Source: Flavobacteriaceae bacterium UJ101 (GTDB lineage: Bacteria > Bacteroidota > Bacteroidia > Flavobacteriales > UJ101). Taken from it: DNA of 64,000 nt. Where the stretch lies: contig CP016269.1 in the NCBI GenBank assembly GCA_001880285.1, positions 1-64,000 of the forward strand, read 5' to 3'. Numbering within the stretch: position 1 is the stretch's first letter; each line of letters starts with the position of its first letter. Made by a program: the position numbers and the translations under genes. Positions 6,948 through 16,334 of this stretch are shown here, in pieces. The notes beneath the pieces were generated by a model. The model saw only the letters and a list, made by a program, of their open reading frames with translations. It was not told the DNA's origin and made no database searches.

Positions 6948-9125
6948 GTGGGATTAAAAAAAGAATTAAAAAAATACTTTGGATTTGGAGAATTCAAAGG
7001 AAAACAAGAAGAAATAATCACAAGTTTATTAGAAGGGAATGATATTTTCGTCTTGATGCCTACTGGAGGGGGAAAATCACTATGTTATCAACTTCCTGCT
7101 TTAATTAGTGATGGATTAGCTATCATTGTATCTCCATTGATTGCTCTAATGAAAAATCAAGTTGATGTAATTCGAGGAGTATCAGAAAATGAGGGTATAG
7201 CACACGTTTTAAATTCATCATTATCTAAAACCGAAACTAAAAAAGTAATGGATGATATTGATTCAGGAATTACAAAATTATTATTTGTAGCACCAGAATC
7301 TTTAACAAAAGAAGATTATGTAAACTTCTTGAAACAATATAAGATTTCATTCTTTGCCATCGATGAAGCCCACTGTATTTCAGAATGGGGTCATGATTTT
7401 AGACCTGAATATCGTAATCTTAAGGATATTATTCACAAAATAGGAAAAGCACCTGTGATTGCATTAACAGCAACAGCAACACCTAAAGTTCAGGAAGATA
7501 TTCAAAAAAGTTTAGGAATGCAGCATGCAAAAGTTTTTAAAGACTCTTTTAATCGTGCTAACTTATTTTACGAAGTACGTCCTAAAATTAATGTAGATAA
7601 GGAAATCGTAAAATTTATAAAAAATAATACCAACAAATCAGGGATTATTTATTGTTTGAGTAGAAAAAAAGTAGAAGAAGTTGCTCAAATATTACAAGTA
7701 AATGGTGTGAATGCATTACCTTATCATGCTGGTTTTGATGCTAAAACACGTGCTAAACATCAAGACATGTTCCTTATGGAAGATGTTGATGTAATTGTAG
7801 CAACCATTGCCTTTGGAATGGGAATTGACAAACCGGATGTACGTTTTGTAATTCATTATGATATTCCAAAGAGTTTAGAAAGTTATTACCAAGAAACAGG
7901 TCGAGCAGGTCGTGACGGTGGTGAAGGACATTGTCTTACCTTTTACGATTATAAAGATATTGAAAAGTTAGAAAAATTCTTGGCAGGAAAACCCGTATCT
8001 GAGAGAGAAATAGGTATGCAATTATTAAATGAAATGGTTGCGTATGCTGAAACATCTGGATCACGACGCAAATTTATTCTACATTATTTTGGAGAAGAAT
8101 TTGATGAAATCAATGGTGAAGGTGCTGATATGGATGATAATATGCGTAATCCTAAAAAGAAAATCGATGTTCAAAAAGAAATGTTGATTTTATTAGATGT
8201 TATCCATAAGACTAACCAAATTCTTAAAACAAAAGAACTCGTTAATACTCTCACAGGAAGTGAAACAGCTATCATCAAATCGTATAAAATTAGTGATGAG
8301 GACTTTTTTGGGATTGGAAAAGAGCATAATAAACATTTTTGGACGGCTATCATACGTCAGGCATTGATTCATGACTATTTGAAAAAAGAAATTGAAAGTT
8401 ACGGAGTAATTAAAATAATTAAAAAAGGAGAAGATTTTATAAAGAACCCTACTCCTTTTATGATGGCAGAAGACCATAATTATGCAGAATTACAAGAAAA
8501 TGCCAATACGACTACTCCTAAATCAACTTCAGCATTTGATCAAGTTTTATTAGATCAGTTGAAAAAAATACGTAAAAAGGTTGCTACACAAAATTCTATT
8601 CCACCTTTTGCTGTTTTTCAAGATTTAAGTTTAGATGATATGGCCACTCGATATCCTACGAGTCTTGAAGAAATAAAAGATATATTTGGTGTAGGTGAAG
8701 GAAAAGCTAAAAAATTTGGTAAACCTTTTGTTGAATTTATTTCAAAATATGTTGAGGAAAATAATATAGAAAGGCCTGATGATTTAGTTATTAAACAATT
8801 AGCAAATAATTCTAGTCATAAAGTTTATATCATCCAAAGTACAGACCGAAAGCTTAATATTGAAGATATTGCAGCCAATAAAGGGCTTGAAATGGAAGAA
8901 TTAATAAAAGAAATGGAGCGAATTGTTTATCAAGGAACTAAATTGAATATTGATTACTATTTGAATGAAATTTTAGACGAAGATCAACAAGAAGAAATTT
9001 TCGAATATTTTATGGAAGCTGAAACAGATAAAATTACAGATGCTTATCATGAATTTGATGAAGAGTTTTCTGAAGAAGAATTACGTTTTATGCGAATCAA
9101 ATTTTTATCTGAAGTAGCCAATTAA
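6948..9125 (+). CDS. recQ: ATP-dependent DNA helicase RecQ (zinc cysteines lost)
   Basis: A 725-residue superfamily 2 DNA helicase with Walker A (MPTGGGKS), DEAH box (IDEAHCISEWGHDF), aromatic-rich loop, TATATPKV and the arginine-finger motif (YYQETGRAGRDG). After the helicase core come the RQC region and an HRDC domain (DLSLDDMATRYPTSLEEIKDIFGVGEGKA), plus a C-terminal extension. Start is GTG at 6948, giving the normal N-terminus MGLKKELKKYFGF. The four cysteines of the RecQ zinc module are all absent: Ser372 takes the place of the first, and the GADMDDNMRNP stretch replaces the C-x2-C-x2-C. It is divergent from kdsD and ends at a strong bidirectional terminator. Confidence 0.95.
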   Translation: MGLKKELKKYFGFGEFKGKQEEIITSLLEGNDIFVLMPTGGGKSLCYQLPALISDGLAIIVSPLIALMKNQVDVIRGVSENEGIAHVLNSSLSKTETKKVMDDIDSGITKLLFVAPESLTKEDYVNFLKQYKISFFAIDEAHCISEWGHDFRPEYRNLKDIIHKIGKAPVIALTATATPKVQEDIQKSLGMQHAKVFKDSFNRANLFYEVRPKINVDKEIVKFIKNNTNKSGIIYCLSRKKVEEVAQILQVNGVNALPYHAGFDAKTRAKHQDMFLMEDVDVIVATIAFGMGIDKPDVRFVIHYDIPKSLESYYQETGRAGRDGGEGHCLTFYDYKDIEKLEKFLAGKPVSEREIGMQLLNEMVAYAETSGSRRKFILHYFGEEFDEINGEGADMDDNMRNPKKKIDVQKEMLILLDVIHKTNQILKTKELVNTLTGSETAIIKSYKISDEDFFGIGKEHNKHFWTAIIRQALIHDYLKKEIESYGVIKIIKKGEDFIKNPTPFMMAEDHNYAELQENANTTTPKSTSAFDQVLLDQLKKIRKKVATQNSIPPFAVFQDLSLDDMATRYPTSLEEIKDIFGVGEGKAKKFGKPFVEFISKYVEENNIERPDDLVIKQLANNSSHKVYIIQSTDRKLNIEDIAANKGLEMEELIKEMERIVYQGTKLNIDYYLNEILDEDQQEEIFEYFMEAETDKITDAYHEFDEEFSEEELRFMRIKFLSEVAN

Positions 9126-9146
9126 ACTGTACTATTTTCTATTAAA

Positions 9147-9187
9147 AAATACCTTGACAGGTTTTTAATCTGTCAAGGTATTTTTTG
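9147..9187. terminator. Bidirectional terminator, recQ / dsbD
   Basis: An inverted repeat TACCTTGACAG ... CTGTCAAGGTA with an 8-9 base loop, flanked by A-rich sequence on the left and a T-run on the right. It lies between the converging ends of recQ and dsbD and can stop transcription from both sides. Confidence 0.9.
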
Positions 9188-9202
9188 TATTGTCTTTATA
9201 TT

Positions 9203-11203
9203 TTATTTTAAACTTTCAAAGGTTCCTAATCCACATTCTAAAAATGCTTTAAACTCTTCTACATCTTTGTAACCTCTTATATCACGATTCAATAATTTTC
9301 CATCAGCAGTTAGCAGAGCATAATTAGGTTGAGAATTATTTTTAAAATTCTCAGTTTGGAAGGTAGCCCACTTATTCCCTACTGTCTTTATTAATTTATT
9401 TTTATTTTGAATCTCTACATAAACTTCTTTTTGCTCTTCTATAGGTAGTTCTTCACTAGAATCTACATATAAAGAAACCACAATAACATCATTCTTTAAA
9501 ATAGAAAGAATCTCTGGATCGATCCATACGTTATCTTCCATTCTACGACAGTTTTCACAACCATAACCCGTAAAATCAATTAAAACAGGTTTATTTTCCT
9601 TTTTAGCTAATTCAAAAGCACGATCTAAATCGTTATCGATAATTTTAATACCGTGTTTCAATTCAAAACCATCTGTATGGTTTTCTTTCCCTTGATTATT
9701 GAATAAACTATAATTTGATGGAGGAATTAATCCACTTAATGCTTTTAAATTAGAATTAGGTGTCAATCCTGAAGCTAAATAAACTATAAAAGCTACAACT
9801 AGTACACCAAAACTAATTCGAGCAAACCCTAAGCTTTTATCTAATTTATTATCGTGAGGGAAGAAAATTCTCTTAAATAAGTATAAAGCTAACCCTACAA
9901 AAATAATAATCCATATAACTAAAAATACTTCTTTTTTTAATAATCCCATTGGTCCGTCAAAACCTACTAAATCTGCTTTTGATAAGAATTTTAAAGCTAA
10001 AGCTAGCTCTATAAAACCAATAATTACTTTTAAGGTTGTCATCCAACCACCTGAACGTGGTAATGAATTCAAAATACTTGGGAAAAAGGCTGATAAGGTA
10101 AACGGTAAGGCTAATGCCAATCCAAAACCAAACATTCCCATAGTTAATTGTGTTGCTCCATTCGGCGCCTGAATCGCATCTACCAATAAGGTTCCTAAGA
10201 TAGGTCCTGTACATGAAAAAGATACAATTACTAAGGTTAAGGCCATAAAGAAAGGACCAAATAAACCTGCTTTTTCTGATTGATTATCAATTTTATTCGC
10301 CCATGAACTTGGTAATGTTAATTCAAAATAACCAAAAAATGAAATAGCAAAAACAATAAAAATAATGGCAAAGAATAGGTTCAACCATATATTCGTCGAT
10401 ATATTATTAAACAGTTCAGGGTCTACTCCTCCTAAAATGTGGAATGGAACACTAAACAATAAAAAGATAGCAATGATAAAGAAACCATACATTCCTGCTT
10501 TAAATAATCCTTTCCCTTTATTCTCACTACCTTTTGTAAAAAAGGAAACGGTTAGTGGAATTAATGGAAAAATACAAGGCATCAATAAGGCAATAAATCC
10601 ACCTAAAAAACCTTTTAAGAAGGTTCCTAATAAGGAATTATCTTTTTCTTCATGCTCCCCACAATCATTAATAGGGTTATCAATATCAATAGAAGCTAAT
10701 TTTAATGTTTCACCTGAAGCTATCACAGGTGTATCACCTCCTTTTGAACCGTCTAAATTTAGAGTGAAATCTTTATTTTCAGGAGCTAAACATTTGGAAT
10801 CGTCACAAACTTGGTAAAAGAATCCTGTTTTAATTTCTTTTAAATCAGGATTTGTAATTTTGATTTTTTGACGAAAGGTTACTTCATGACTATAATAACG
10901 TAAATTAGCCATAAAAACATCACTATATTCTTCGATTTTTTCTCCATCAATTTGTATGGTATCAACCAATTCATAATTACCTTCTTGATTTAGAAAATTA
11001 ACTTCAGTTGGTAAACCTGCTTCCTGTTCATCCATAGAATACAAATGCCATTTATCATCTATTGTGGCTTTTAAGGCTACTTCATATTCGTTATCTCCTA
11101 TTTTTTTAATGGATTCGGTTACTTTTACTGGATCAATAATTTGAGCTGAAACAAAAATACTTGTTACCAATAATAAAACTCCTAGACCTATTTTTCTTAT
11201 CAT
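9203..11203 (-). CDS. dsbD: DsbD-family protein-disulfide reductase
   Basis: A 666-residue three-part protein. Signal peptide (1-20), then a periplasmic N-terminal domain with a cysteine pair (CDDSKCLAPENK), a membrane domain of about eight helices carrying the redox cysteines (LMPCIFPLIP and VSFSCTGPIL), and a C-terminal thioredoxin domain with the CENC motif in TGYGCENCRRMED. This chain moves electrons from cytoplasmic thioredoxin to periplasmic thiol proteins and cytochrome c maturation. It begins 7 bases after the tilS stop, so the two are cotranscribed. Confidence 0.94.
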   Translation of the reverse strand: MIRKIGLGVLLLVTSIFVSAQIIDPVKVTESIKKIGDNEYEVALKATIDDKWHLYSMDEQEAGLPTEVNFLNQEGNYELVDTIQIDGEKIEEYSDVFMANLRYYSHEVTFRQKIKITNPDLKEIKTGFFYQVCDDSKCLAPENKDFTLNLDGSKGGDTPVIASGETLKLASIDIDNPINDCGEHEEKDNSLLGTFLKGFLGGFIALLMPCIFPLIPLTVSFFTKGSENKGKGLFKAGMYGFFIIAIFLLFSVPFHILGGVDPELFNNISTNIWLNLFFAIIFIVFAISFFGYFELTLPSSWANKIDNQSEKAGLFGPFFMALTLVIVSFSCTGPILGTLLVDAIQAPNGATQLTMGMFGFGLALALPFTLSAFFPSILNSLPRSGGWMTTLKVIIGFIELALALKFLSKADLVGFDGPMGLLKKEVFLVIWIIIFVGLALYLFKRIFFPHDNKLDKSLGFARISFGVLVVAFIVYLASGLTPNSNLKALSGLIPPSNYSLFNNQGKENHTDGFELKHGIKIIDNDLDRAFELAKKENKPVLIDFTGYGCENCRRMEDNVWIDPEILSILKNDVIVVSLYVDSSEELPIEEQKEVYVEIQNKNKLIKTVGNKWATFQTENFKNNSQPNYALLTADGKLLNRDIRGYKDVEEFKAFLECGLGTFESLK

Positions 11204-11210
11204 AATTTAG

Positions 11211-12512
11211 TTATATACTTATTTTACTTACTTTTTGAGTGTTTTTACTTAATTTAAACCGATCATCCAATCGTAACCCTACAATCCAAATTAACTTTCC
11301 ATCTCCATTTTCTAACAACCAAACTTGTTCTTTTTGATGTAAGGATAATTTTTCATCTTTAAAAAACTTACTCACTTTCTTTTTCCCTTTCATTCCAAAC
11401 GGAAAAAAGAAATCACCTTTTTTCTTTTTTCTTAATACTAACGGAAAAATTAGTTTTTCCGTATCTACTTCTATTTCAGTCTGATGGTAAAAAGGCAAAT
11501 TTCTAACAAAATCCTTTAAATTCAAGGTTTTTTGATCAAATTTTTCTTTTTCCAAGAATATTTTTTCTTCTGAAATAATAGTATTTCGAATTAAAAATAA
11601 CTGTTTTCGACTTTTTATGATACGGTATTGGTCGTTAAATAATTGCTTTCCTGACACATTATTTAAAATATTCATTAAATCTTTCATTTCTAAAAAACCA
11701 TAAGGACTAAAAATCAGGTGTAAATAGGTTTCTAATGGTTTCAAATTCAATAATCGTTCTACATCAAAAACAATCTCATTTGCTTCTTCCTTTAAAACTA
11801 TCTCTTTAAGTGTTCTTTTTAAATCATTGTTAATTAATTCATTATACTGATTTAAATAATGAATTGTTTTTTGAAATTTATTTAAAAATTGATTGTTCAT
11901 TTTTTCTAATTCAGGAACTACATTTAAACGTACATGATTACGTAAATACTTATCTTCCTGATTGGAAAAATCTTCTCGCCATTCTAATTTTTGATCTATG
12001 GCATAATTTTTTATTGCTTCTTTAGAAAAGGATAATAACGGGCGTATAATTCTATTTTCATTTTCTGGAATTCCTATTAATCCTTTTAAGCCTGTACCTC
12101 GAGATAGATTAATTAAAAAGGTTTCAATACTATCATTCAAATGATGAGCTGTTGCTAAGAAATCATACTTATTTTCATCCATTAATTTTGTAAACCACTC
12201 ATAACGTAATTCTCGAGCAGCCATTTGAATGGATTGCTTACGATCAATTGCATACTTTCTTGTATCAAAATGGATGGTATAAAAAGGTATTTGTAATTGA
12301 GTTGCTACAGATTTACAAAAAAGTTGATCTTCATCAGCTTCTTTTCTTAATTTAAAATTACAATGAGCAACACTGATATTGTAATCTAAATGATGTAAAA
12401 GATAGGTTAGAACCATACTATCTACCCCTCCACTTAAGGCAATAAGTATTTTCTTCTTTTTTAAAAAAGAAAAATTTTTATTTATATGATCTTTAAAATT
12501 CTCCAATGTCAC
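11211..12512 (-). CDS. tilS: tRNA(Ile)-lysidine synthetase TilS
   Basis: A 433-residue N-type ATP pyrophosphatase with the PP-loop LIALSGGVDSM (about residues 22-32), the LATAHHLNDSIETFLINLSRGTG motif and RPLL segment, and the C-terminal tRNA-binding domain (PFGMKGKKKVSKFFKDEKL). It converts C34 of the AUA-reading tRNA to lysidine so that it decodes isoleucine; it is essential in most bacteria. It is upstream of dsbD with a 7-base gap and is divergent from the hypothetical gene at 12579. Confidence 0.97.
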   Translation of the reverse strand: MTLENFKDHINKNFSFLKKKKILIALSGGVDSMVLTYLLHHLDYNISVAHCNFKLRKEADEDQLFCKSVATQLQIPFYTIHFDTRKYAIDRKQSIQMAARELRYEWFTKLMDENKYDFLATAHHLNDSIETFLINLSRGTGLKGLIGIPENENRIIRPLLSFSKEAIKNYAIDQKLEWREDFSNQEDKYLRNHVRLNVVPELEKMNNQFLNKFQKTIHYLNQYNELINNDLKRTLKEIVLKEEANEIVFDVERLLNLKPLETYLHLIFSPYGFLEMKDLMNILNNVSGKQLFNDQYRIIKSRKQLFLIRNTIISEEKIFLEKEKFDQKTLNLKDFVRNLPFYHQTEIEVDTEKLIFPLVLRKKKKGDFFFPFGMKGKKKVSKFFKDEKLSLHQKEQVWLLENGDGKLIWIVGLRLDDRFKLSKNTQKVSKISI

Positions 12513-12578
12513 TATAAAAGCTAAATTACACTTTTTTTATTATCTTTATTCCTTTAAAAATTAAAGAATTATATTTCT

Positions 12579-13205
12579 ATGACGTATATCTTTTTTATCA
12601 TTTTCTTTATTATTCTAGGTATTATTAGCTTTATTCCTAAAGTTGGAAAAATTTTAAATAAAAATGCTTTTGGAACACACTTTATTTTAACAGTTATCGC
12701 TACTTTAATTGGTGTTTTTACAGCTATATCTATTTCTAATATAGAAGAAAACAGTAAAGAAAAACAAGATGTTATAAAAATACTTACGGCTAATTATGAA
12801 ACAGTACGAGGTATTAAAAATTATTCTACAAATTTAAAAGAAGCACTTAAAGAATTCCCTGATAGTGTAAGAAAAAACAATCCATTTCCTTACCCAGAAT
12901 CATTCGATAGTATGTTGAACAATGATTTAATACTTCGTAATATTAGTTCTGAGAGCCTAAATGAACTAACTAATAATCAGATTAATATAAAACGTCTAAA
13001 CTCAAGTTCTCCTCATTCTCAATATTATATTTCACTTATTGGACATATTGCTAAAGTTCTTAAACTAAAAATTGAATTTCAAAAAGGTCATATTAATTTA
13101 CAAATTTTAAATCAAAAAATAGATCAATTAAAAGATCCTCTTCCTATTAAAGACTCTATCAATTTAGATAATAACATTAAAATTTATGAAACACCTTCTA
13201 AATAA
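12579..13205 (+). CDS. Hypothetical membrane protein
   Basis: A 208-residue protein I do not recognise. Two hydrophobic helices (residues 2-21, YIFFIIFFIILGIISFI, and 32-52, FILTVIATLIGVFTAISIS) are followed by a charged, mainly helical soluble domain of about 150 residues. It resembles in layout the small two-helix membrane proteins with a long helical tail that are common in flavobacteria, but I cannot name a family. Its 3' end overlaps the converging ppx gene by 8 bases. Confidence 0.75.
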   Translation: MTYIFFIIFFIILGIISFIPKVGKILNKNAFGTHFILTVIATLIGVFTAISISNIEENSKEKQDVIKILTANYETVRGIKNYSTNLKEALKEFPDSVRKNNPFPYPESFDSMLNNDLILRNISSESLNELTNNQINIKRLNSSSPHSQYYISLIGHIAKVLKLKIEFQKGHINLQILNQKIDQLKDPLPIKDSINLDNNIKIYETPSK

Positions 13206-14094
13206 TACCTTTTTCTTTACATATGTAACGTATTGTACCGTCTGCCAGACCAATTTTAGGAACATAAATTTCTTCCGCTCCAGACCATTTCATAGCGCTT
13301 AAATAAATACGTGTTGCAGGCACAATCACATCAGCACGATCTGGGTTTAAACCTAAATCGTCCATTCGCTGATCATAGGTTAGCCCCTTTAAGAAGTCGT
13401 ATTGACTTTTTAAATAATCATAGGTTAAAGGAATTCCTTCTTTAACCTCTGCCATTTTATAAATTTTATTGATATTTCCTCCCGAACCAATTGCTATAAC
13501 TTCCCCTAAATCTTTTGTATTTTCTTTTACCCAAGATTTAACTTCTCCATTGAAATATTCCTCTTTTACCATTCCATTGATAAAACGAACTGTTCCAACT
13601 GGAAAAGAGCGTCTTGCTATTACTTTTCCTTTTGAAAAAATAGTAAATTCTGTTGAACCTCCTCCTACATCAATATACAAATAGGTTTTATCTTCTTCAA
13701 TGTAGTTTTTTATATTGGTTAAAAAGATAATTTCGGCTTCCTTCTCTCCATCTATTACTTCAATATCAATATCCGTTTTTTCTAACACACGATCTACCAG
13801 CTCCTTACCATTCCCAGCAGTTCTTACAGCTGAAGTAGCAAAAGCTTTATAATTTTCAACTTTATGAACTCGCATTAGTAAAGTAAATGCTTGCATAGCA
13901 TCAATTAGATTTCCTGCTTTTCGAATACTAATATCCCCTTTTGTAAAAACGTCTTCCCCTAATCGAATTGGAACACGAACTAATGAATTTTTTTTGATTT
14001 CAATCGTCCCGTTTTTATGTTCCAAAATGTTTGCAATTAATAAACGAACAGCGTTTGATCCAATATCAATTGCAGCAAATTTTCTATATTCCAT
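13198..14094 (-). CDS. ppx: Exopolyphosphatase (Ppx/GppA family)
   Basis: A 298-residue member of the actin-like ASKHA fold. Phosphate-binding motifs are AIDIGSNAVRLLIANI near the N-terminus and YIDVGGGSTEFTIF in the middle, with IGSGGNINKIYK later. It should release phosphate from the ends of polyphosphate or the 5' phosphate of pppGpp. It is short (single Ppx/GppA domain, no HD domain). It follows ppk1 with a 7-base gap, so polyphosphate synthesis and breakdown are encoded together. Confidence 0.92.
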   Translation of the reverse strand: MEYRKFAAIDIGSNAVRLLIANILEHKNGTIEIKKNSLVRVPIRLGEDVFTKGDISIRKAGNLIDAMQAFTLLMRVHKVENYKAFATSAVRTAGNGKELVDRVLEKTDIDIEVIDGEKEAEIIFLTNIKNYIEEDKTYLYIDVGGGSTEFTIFSKGKVIARRSFPVGTVRFINGMVKEEYFNGEVKSWVKENTKDLGEVIAIGSGGNINKIYKMAEVKEGIPLTYDYLKSQYDFLKGLTYDQRMDDLGLNPDRADVIVPATRIYLSAMKWSGAEEIYVPKIGLADGTIRYICKEKGII

Positions 14095-14101
14095 TCAGTT
14101 T

Positions 14102-16141
14102 TTATTTATTTAACATCTTCACCAACTCAAATTGAGCTCTAACCTTATCATGATTATTTTTCACAAATGTATTGCTTTGATTTTCATCCAAAATGCGTGC
14201 TTTTGTATTATCCTTAAAGAATAAGTTAAATGTATTTATCACTTCATTTTTTATATCTTCATCATAGATTGGACAGGTAACTTCTACTCTATGTTCAATA
14301 TTTCGGGGCATCAAATCGGCCGAAGAGATATACAATTTCTCATTACCATTTGCATGAAACCAATAAACTCGAGAATGTTCTAAAAATTTATCTACAACAC
14401 TAATAATTTCAATATTTTCACTAAGGTTTTTCTTCCCTGCAATAATAGAGCAAATTCCTCTAACTATCAAACGAATTTTAACTCCTGCTTGAGAAGCTTC
14501 ATACAATTTATTAATAATTTGCTTATCGCATAAACTATTCACTTTTATTTGAATAGCTGATTTTAAGCCATTTTTAGCATTATTAATTTCTTCATCAATT
14601 AATTTCGTCAATCCTTTTCGAGTTTGTTTAGGAGAAACCATTAGATGTTTAAAATCATAAAAATTATAGTTTTTATTAAAGAAATCAAACACCTTACCTA
14701 CTTCTTTTGTGATACTTTTATTAGCTGTCAATAAGGTATAATCGGTATAAACATTGGCTGTCCCTTCATGAAAATTTCCTGTTGAGACAATAGCAAATCG
14801 TTTTGCACTTTTATTTGAATCACGCTCAATATATCCAATTTTTGAATGTACTTTCAATCCATGAACACCGTAATAAACAATTGCACCTGCATCTTGTAGT
14901 TTGTGGACCCACTTCATATTATGAGCCTCGTCAAAGCGTGCCTGAAGTTCTACTAAAACCTCAACCATTTTTCCATTACGGGCAGCATTAATTAAAGCAT
15001 TCATAATTTCTGATTCATCTGCTACACGATATACTGTAAATTTAATGGAACGCACTTTAGGGTCCATTGCAGCATAACGTAAAAAACGAATTAGTGTGGA
15101 ATAATCATCATACGGAGTAAAAATCATATGATCCTTTTGTGTAATTGCTTCAAAATAGTTTTGTTTTTCAACTAATTTCAGCATTCTTTTTTCAGGAATA
15201 ACATTTCCATATACCAATTCTTTATCAACCATAGGAAACTTCATCAAATCACGACGATTATGATAACGACTCCCTGGAGAAAAATTATCATAATTATCTA
15301 AATTCATTTGCTTACGGAAGTATTCTAAAGTATCAGGTGCTATAGCCTGATCATAAACCATCCGAACTGGAGTACCTTTTCTTCTCCTTTTTACAGAACG
15401 TTCCATTTTTTCCAAGAAACTCTTACGTAAATCATTATCAATTGATAATTTAGCATCTCTCGTAATTTTAATGGAATGTGCTTCAATTTTTTCAACATTT
15501 TCATAAGTTGAAAAAATATCAGTTAAATAAATTCGAATAATATCTTCTAAATAAATAAAATATTTTTTGTCTTTTACATCGGGAAGTTTTATAAATCGAT
15601 CAAATTTATATGTTGGAACCTCGATTAAAGCATATTTTGGACGTTTATCTTTTCTGTGGATTTTTACAGCTAAATAAAACCATTCATCTTTCAAAGATGG
15701 GAAATCAATTATATCATTTAGAATAAGTACATCAAATGAATAAGCTAATTTGGTATGGTAAAATTCATCTAAAAACGAACGATGTTCTTTTAAAATAGAT
15801 TCTCCGTTTACAATTAGAATATTATTTTTTTCTAATCCATTTAAGATATTGGTATAAGTTTCATCAAATTTTAAAGTTTGTTTGGCAACTTCTTGATTGA
15901 TTTCTTTTAATAATTCATCTGCTGTCTGATCTTCTATAATATTTCGATATGAATTTCTTTTACCAAATAAAACAGCACGACGTACTGTAGCATATCGAAC
16001 TTTATAAAATTCATCTAAATTATTCGAATATATCCCCAAAAAACGTAGGCGTTCAATTAAAGGTACTTCTTCATTTTGTGCTTCTTGAAGTACTCTCTCA
16101 TTAAACTTAAGCCAACTTATTTCTCTATTTATGTATTTCAT
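14102..16141 (-). CDS. ppk1: Polyphosphate kinase 1
   Basis: A 679-residue PPK1 that polymerises the ATP gamma-phosphate into polyphosphate. The N-terminal domain starts YINREISWLKFNERVL; the two phospholipase-D-like catalytic domains carry the autophosphorylated His in GLKVHSKIGYIERD, the STGNFHEGTANVYTDYTLLT motif, and the second conserved His in FLEHSRVYWFHANG with ISSADLMPRNIEHRVEV. Length and motifs are normal for the family. It is the first gene of the ppk1-ppx unit. I could not find a clear promoter in the 190 bases upstream. Confidence 0.97.
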   Translation of the reverse strand: MKYINREISWLKFNERVLQEAQNEEVPLIERLRFLGIYSNNLDEFYKVRYATVRRAVLFGKRNSYRNIIEDQTADELLKEINQEVAKQTLKFDETYTNILNGLEKNNILIVNGESILKEHRSFLDEFYHTKLAYSFDVLILNDIIDFPSLKDEWFYLAVKIHRKDKRPKYALIEVPTYKFDRFIKLPDVKDKKYFIYLEDIIRIYLTDIFSTYENVEKIEAHSIKITRDAKLSIDNDLRKSFLEKMERSVKRRRKGTPVRMVYDQAIAPDTLEYFRKQMNLDNYDNFSPGSRYHNRRDLMKFPMVDKELVYGNVIPEKRMLKLVEKQNYFEAITQKDHMIFTPYDDYSTLIRFLRYAAMDPKVRSIKFTVYRVADESEIMNALINAARNGKMVEVLVELQARFDEAHNMKWVHKLQDAGAIVYYGVHGLKVHSKIGYIERDSNKSAKRFAIVSTGNFHEGTANVYTDYTLLTANKSITKEVGKVFDFFNKNYNFYDFKHLMVSPKQTRKGLTKLIDEEINNAKNGLKSAIQIKVNSLCDKQIINKLYEASQAGVKIRLIVRGICSIIAGKKNLSENIEIISVVDKFLEHSRVYWFHANGNEKLYISSADLMPRNIEHRVEVTCPIYDEDIKNEVINTFNLFFKDNTKARILDENQSNTFVKNNHDKVRAQFELVKMLNK

Positions 16142-16334
16142 CTGTTACGATTTTCCTTTTTAATAAAGTCAGATGAAATTCGCCTATTATCAATTTTAAA
16201 TGCCAATAATTTCTTTGTTAAGGCTCATTTCACATAACATTTTCATTTAGAAGAATAAATTTACTATTTTTTTATGTTATTTTCGTCTTAAATAAGATTT
16301 AACTTAATGATTAAAAATAAACTTTAAAATAGTT

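Noticed and set aside
6872-7021. N-terminal extension of kdsD
   Set aside because: 50 extra hydrophobic residues overlap divergent recQ and match no KpsF/GutQ protein; the 321-residue form fits the family.
8171-8477. Two minus-strand open frames inside recQ
   Set aside because: Antisense to a well-conserved helicase region; no features of a real gene.
10365-10817. Plus-strand 150-residue open frame
   Set aside because: It lies fully inside dsbD on the opposite strand, has skewed composition and no known motif; a shadow of the real gene.
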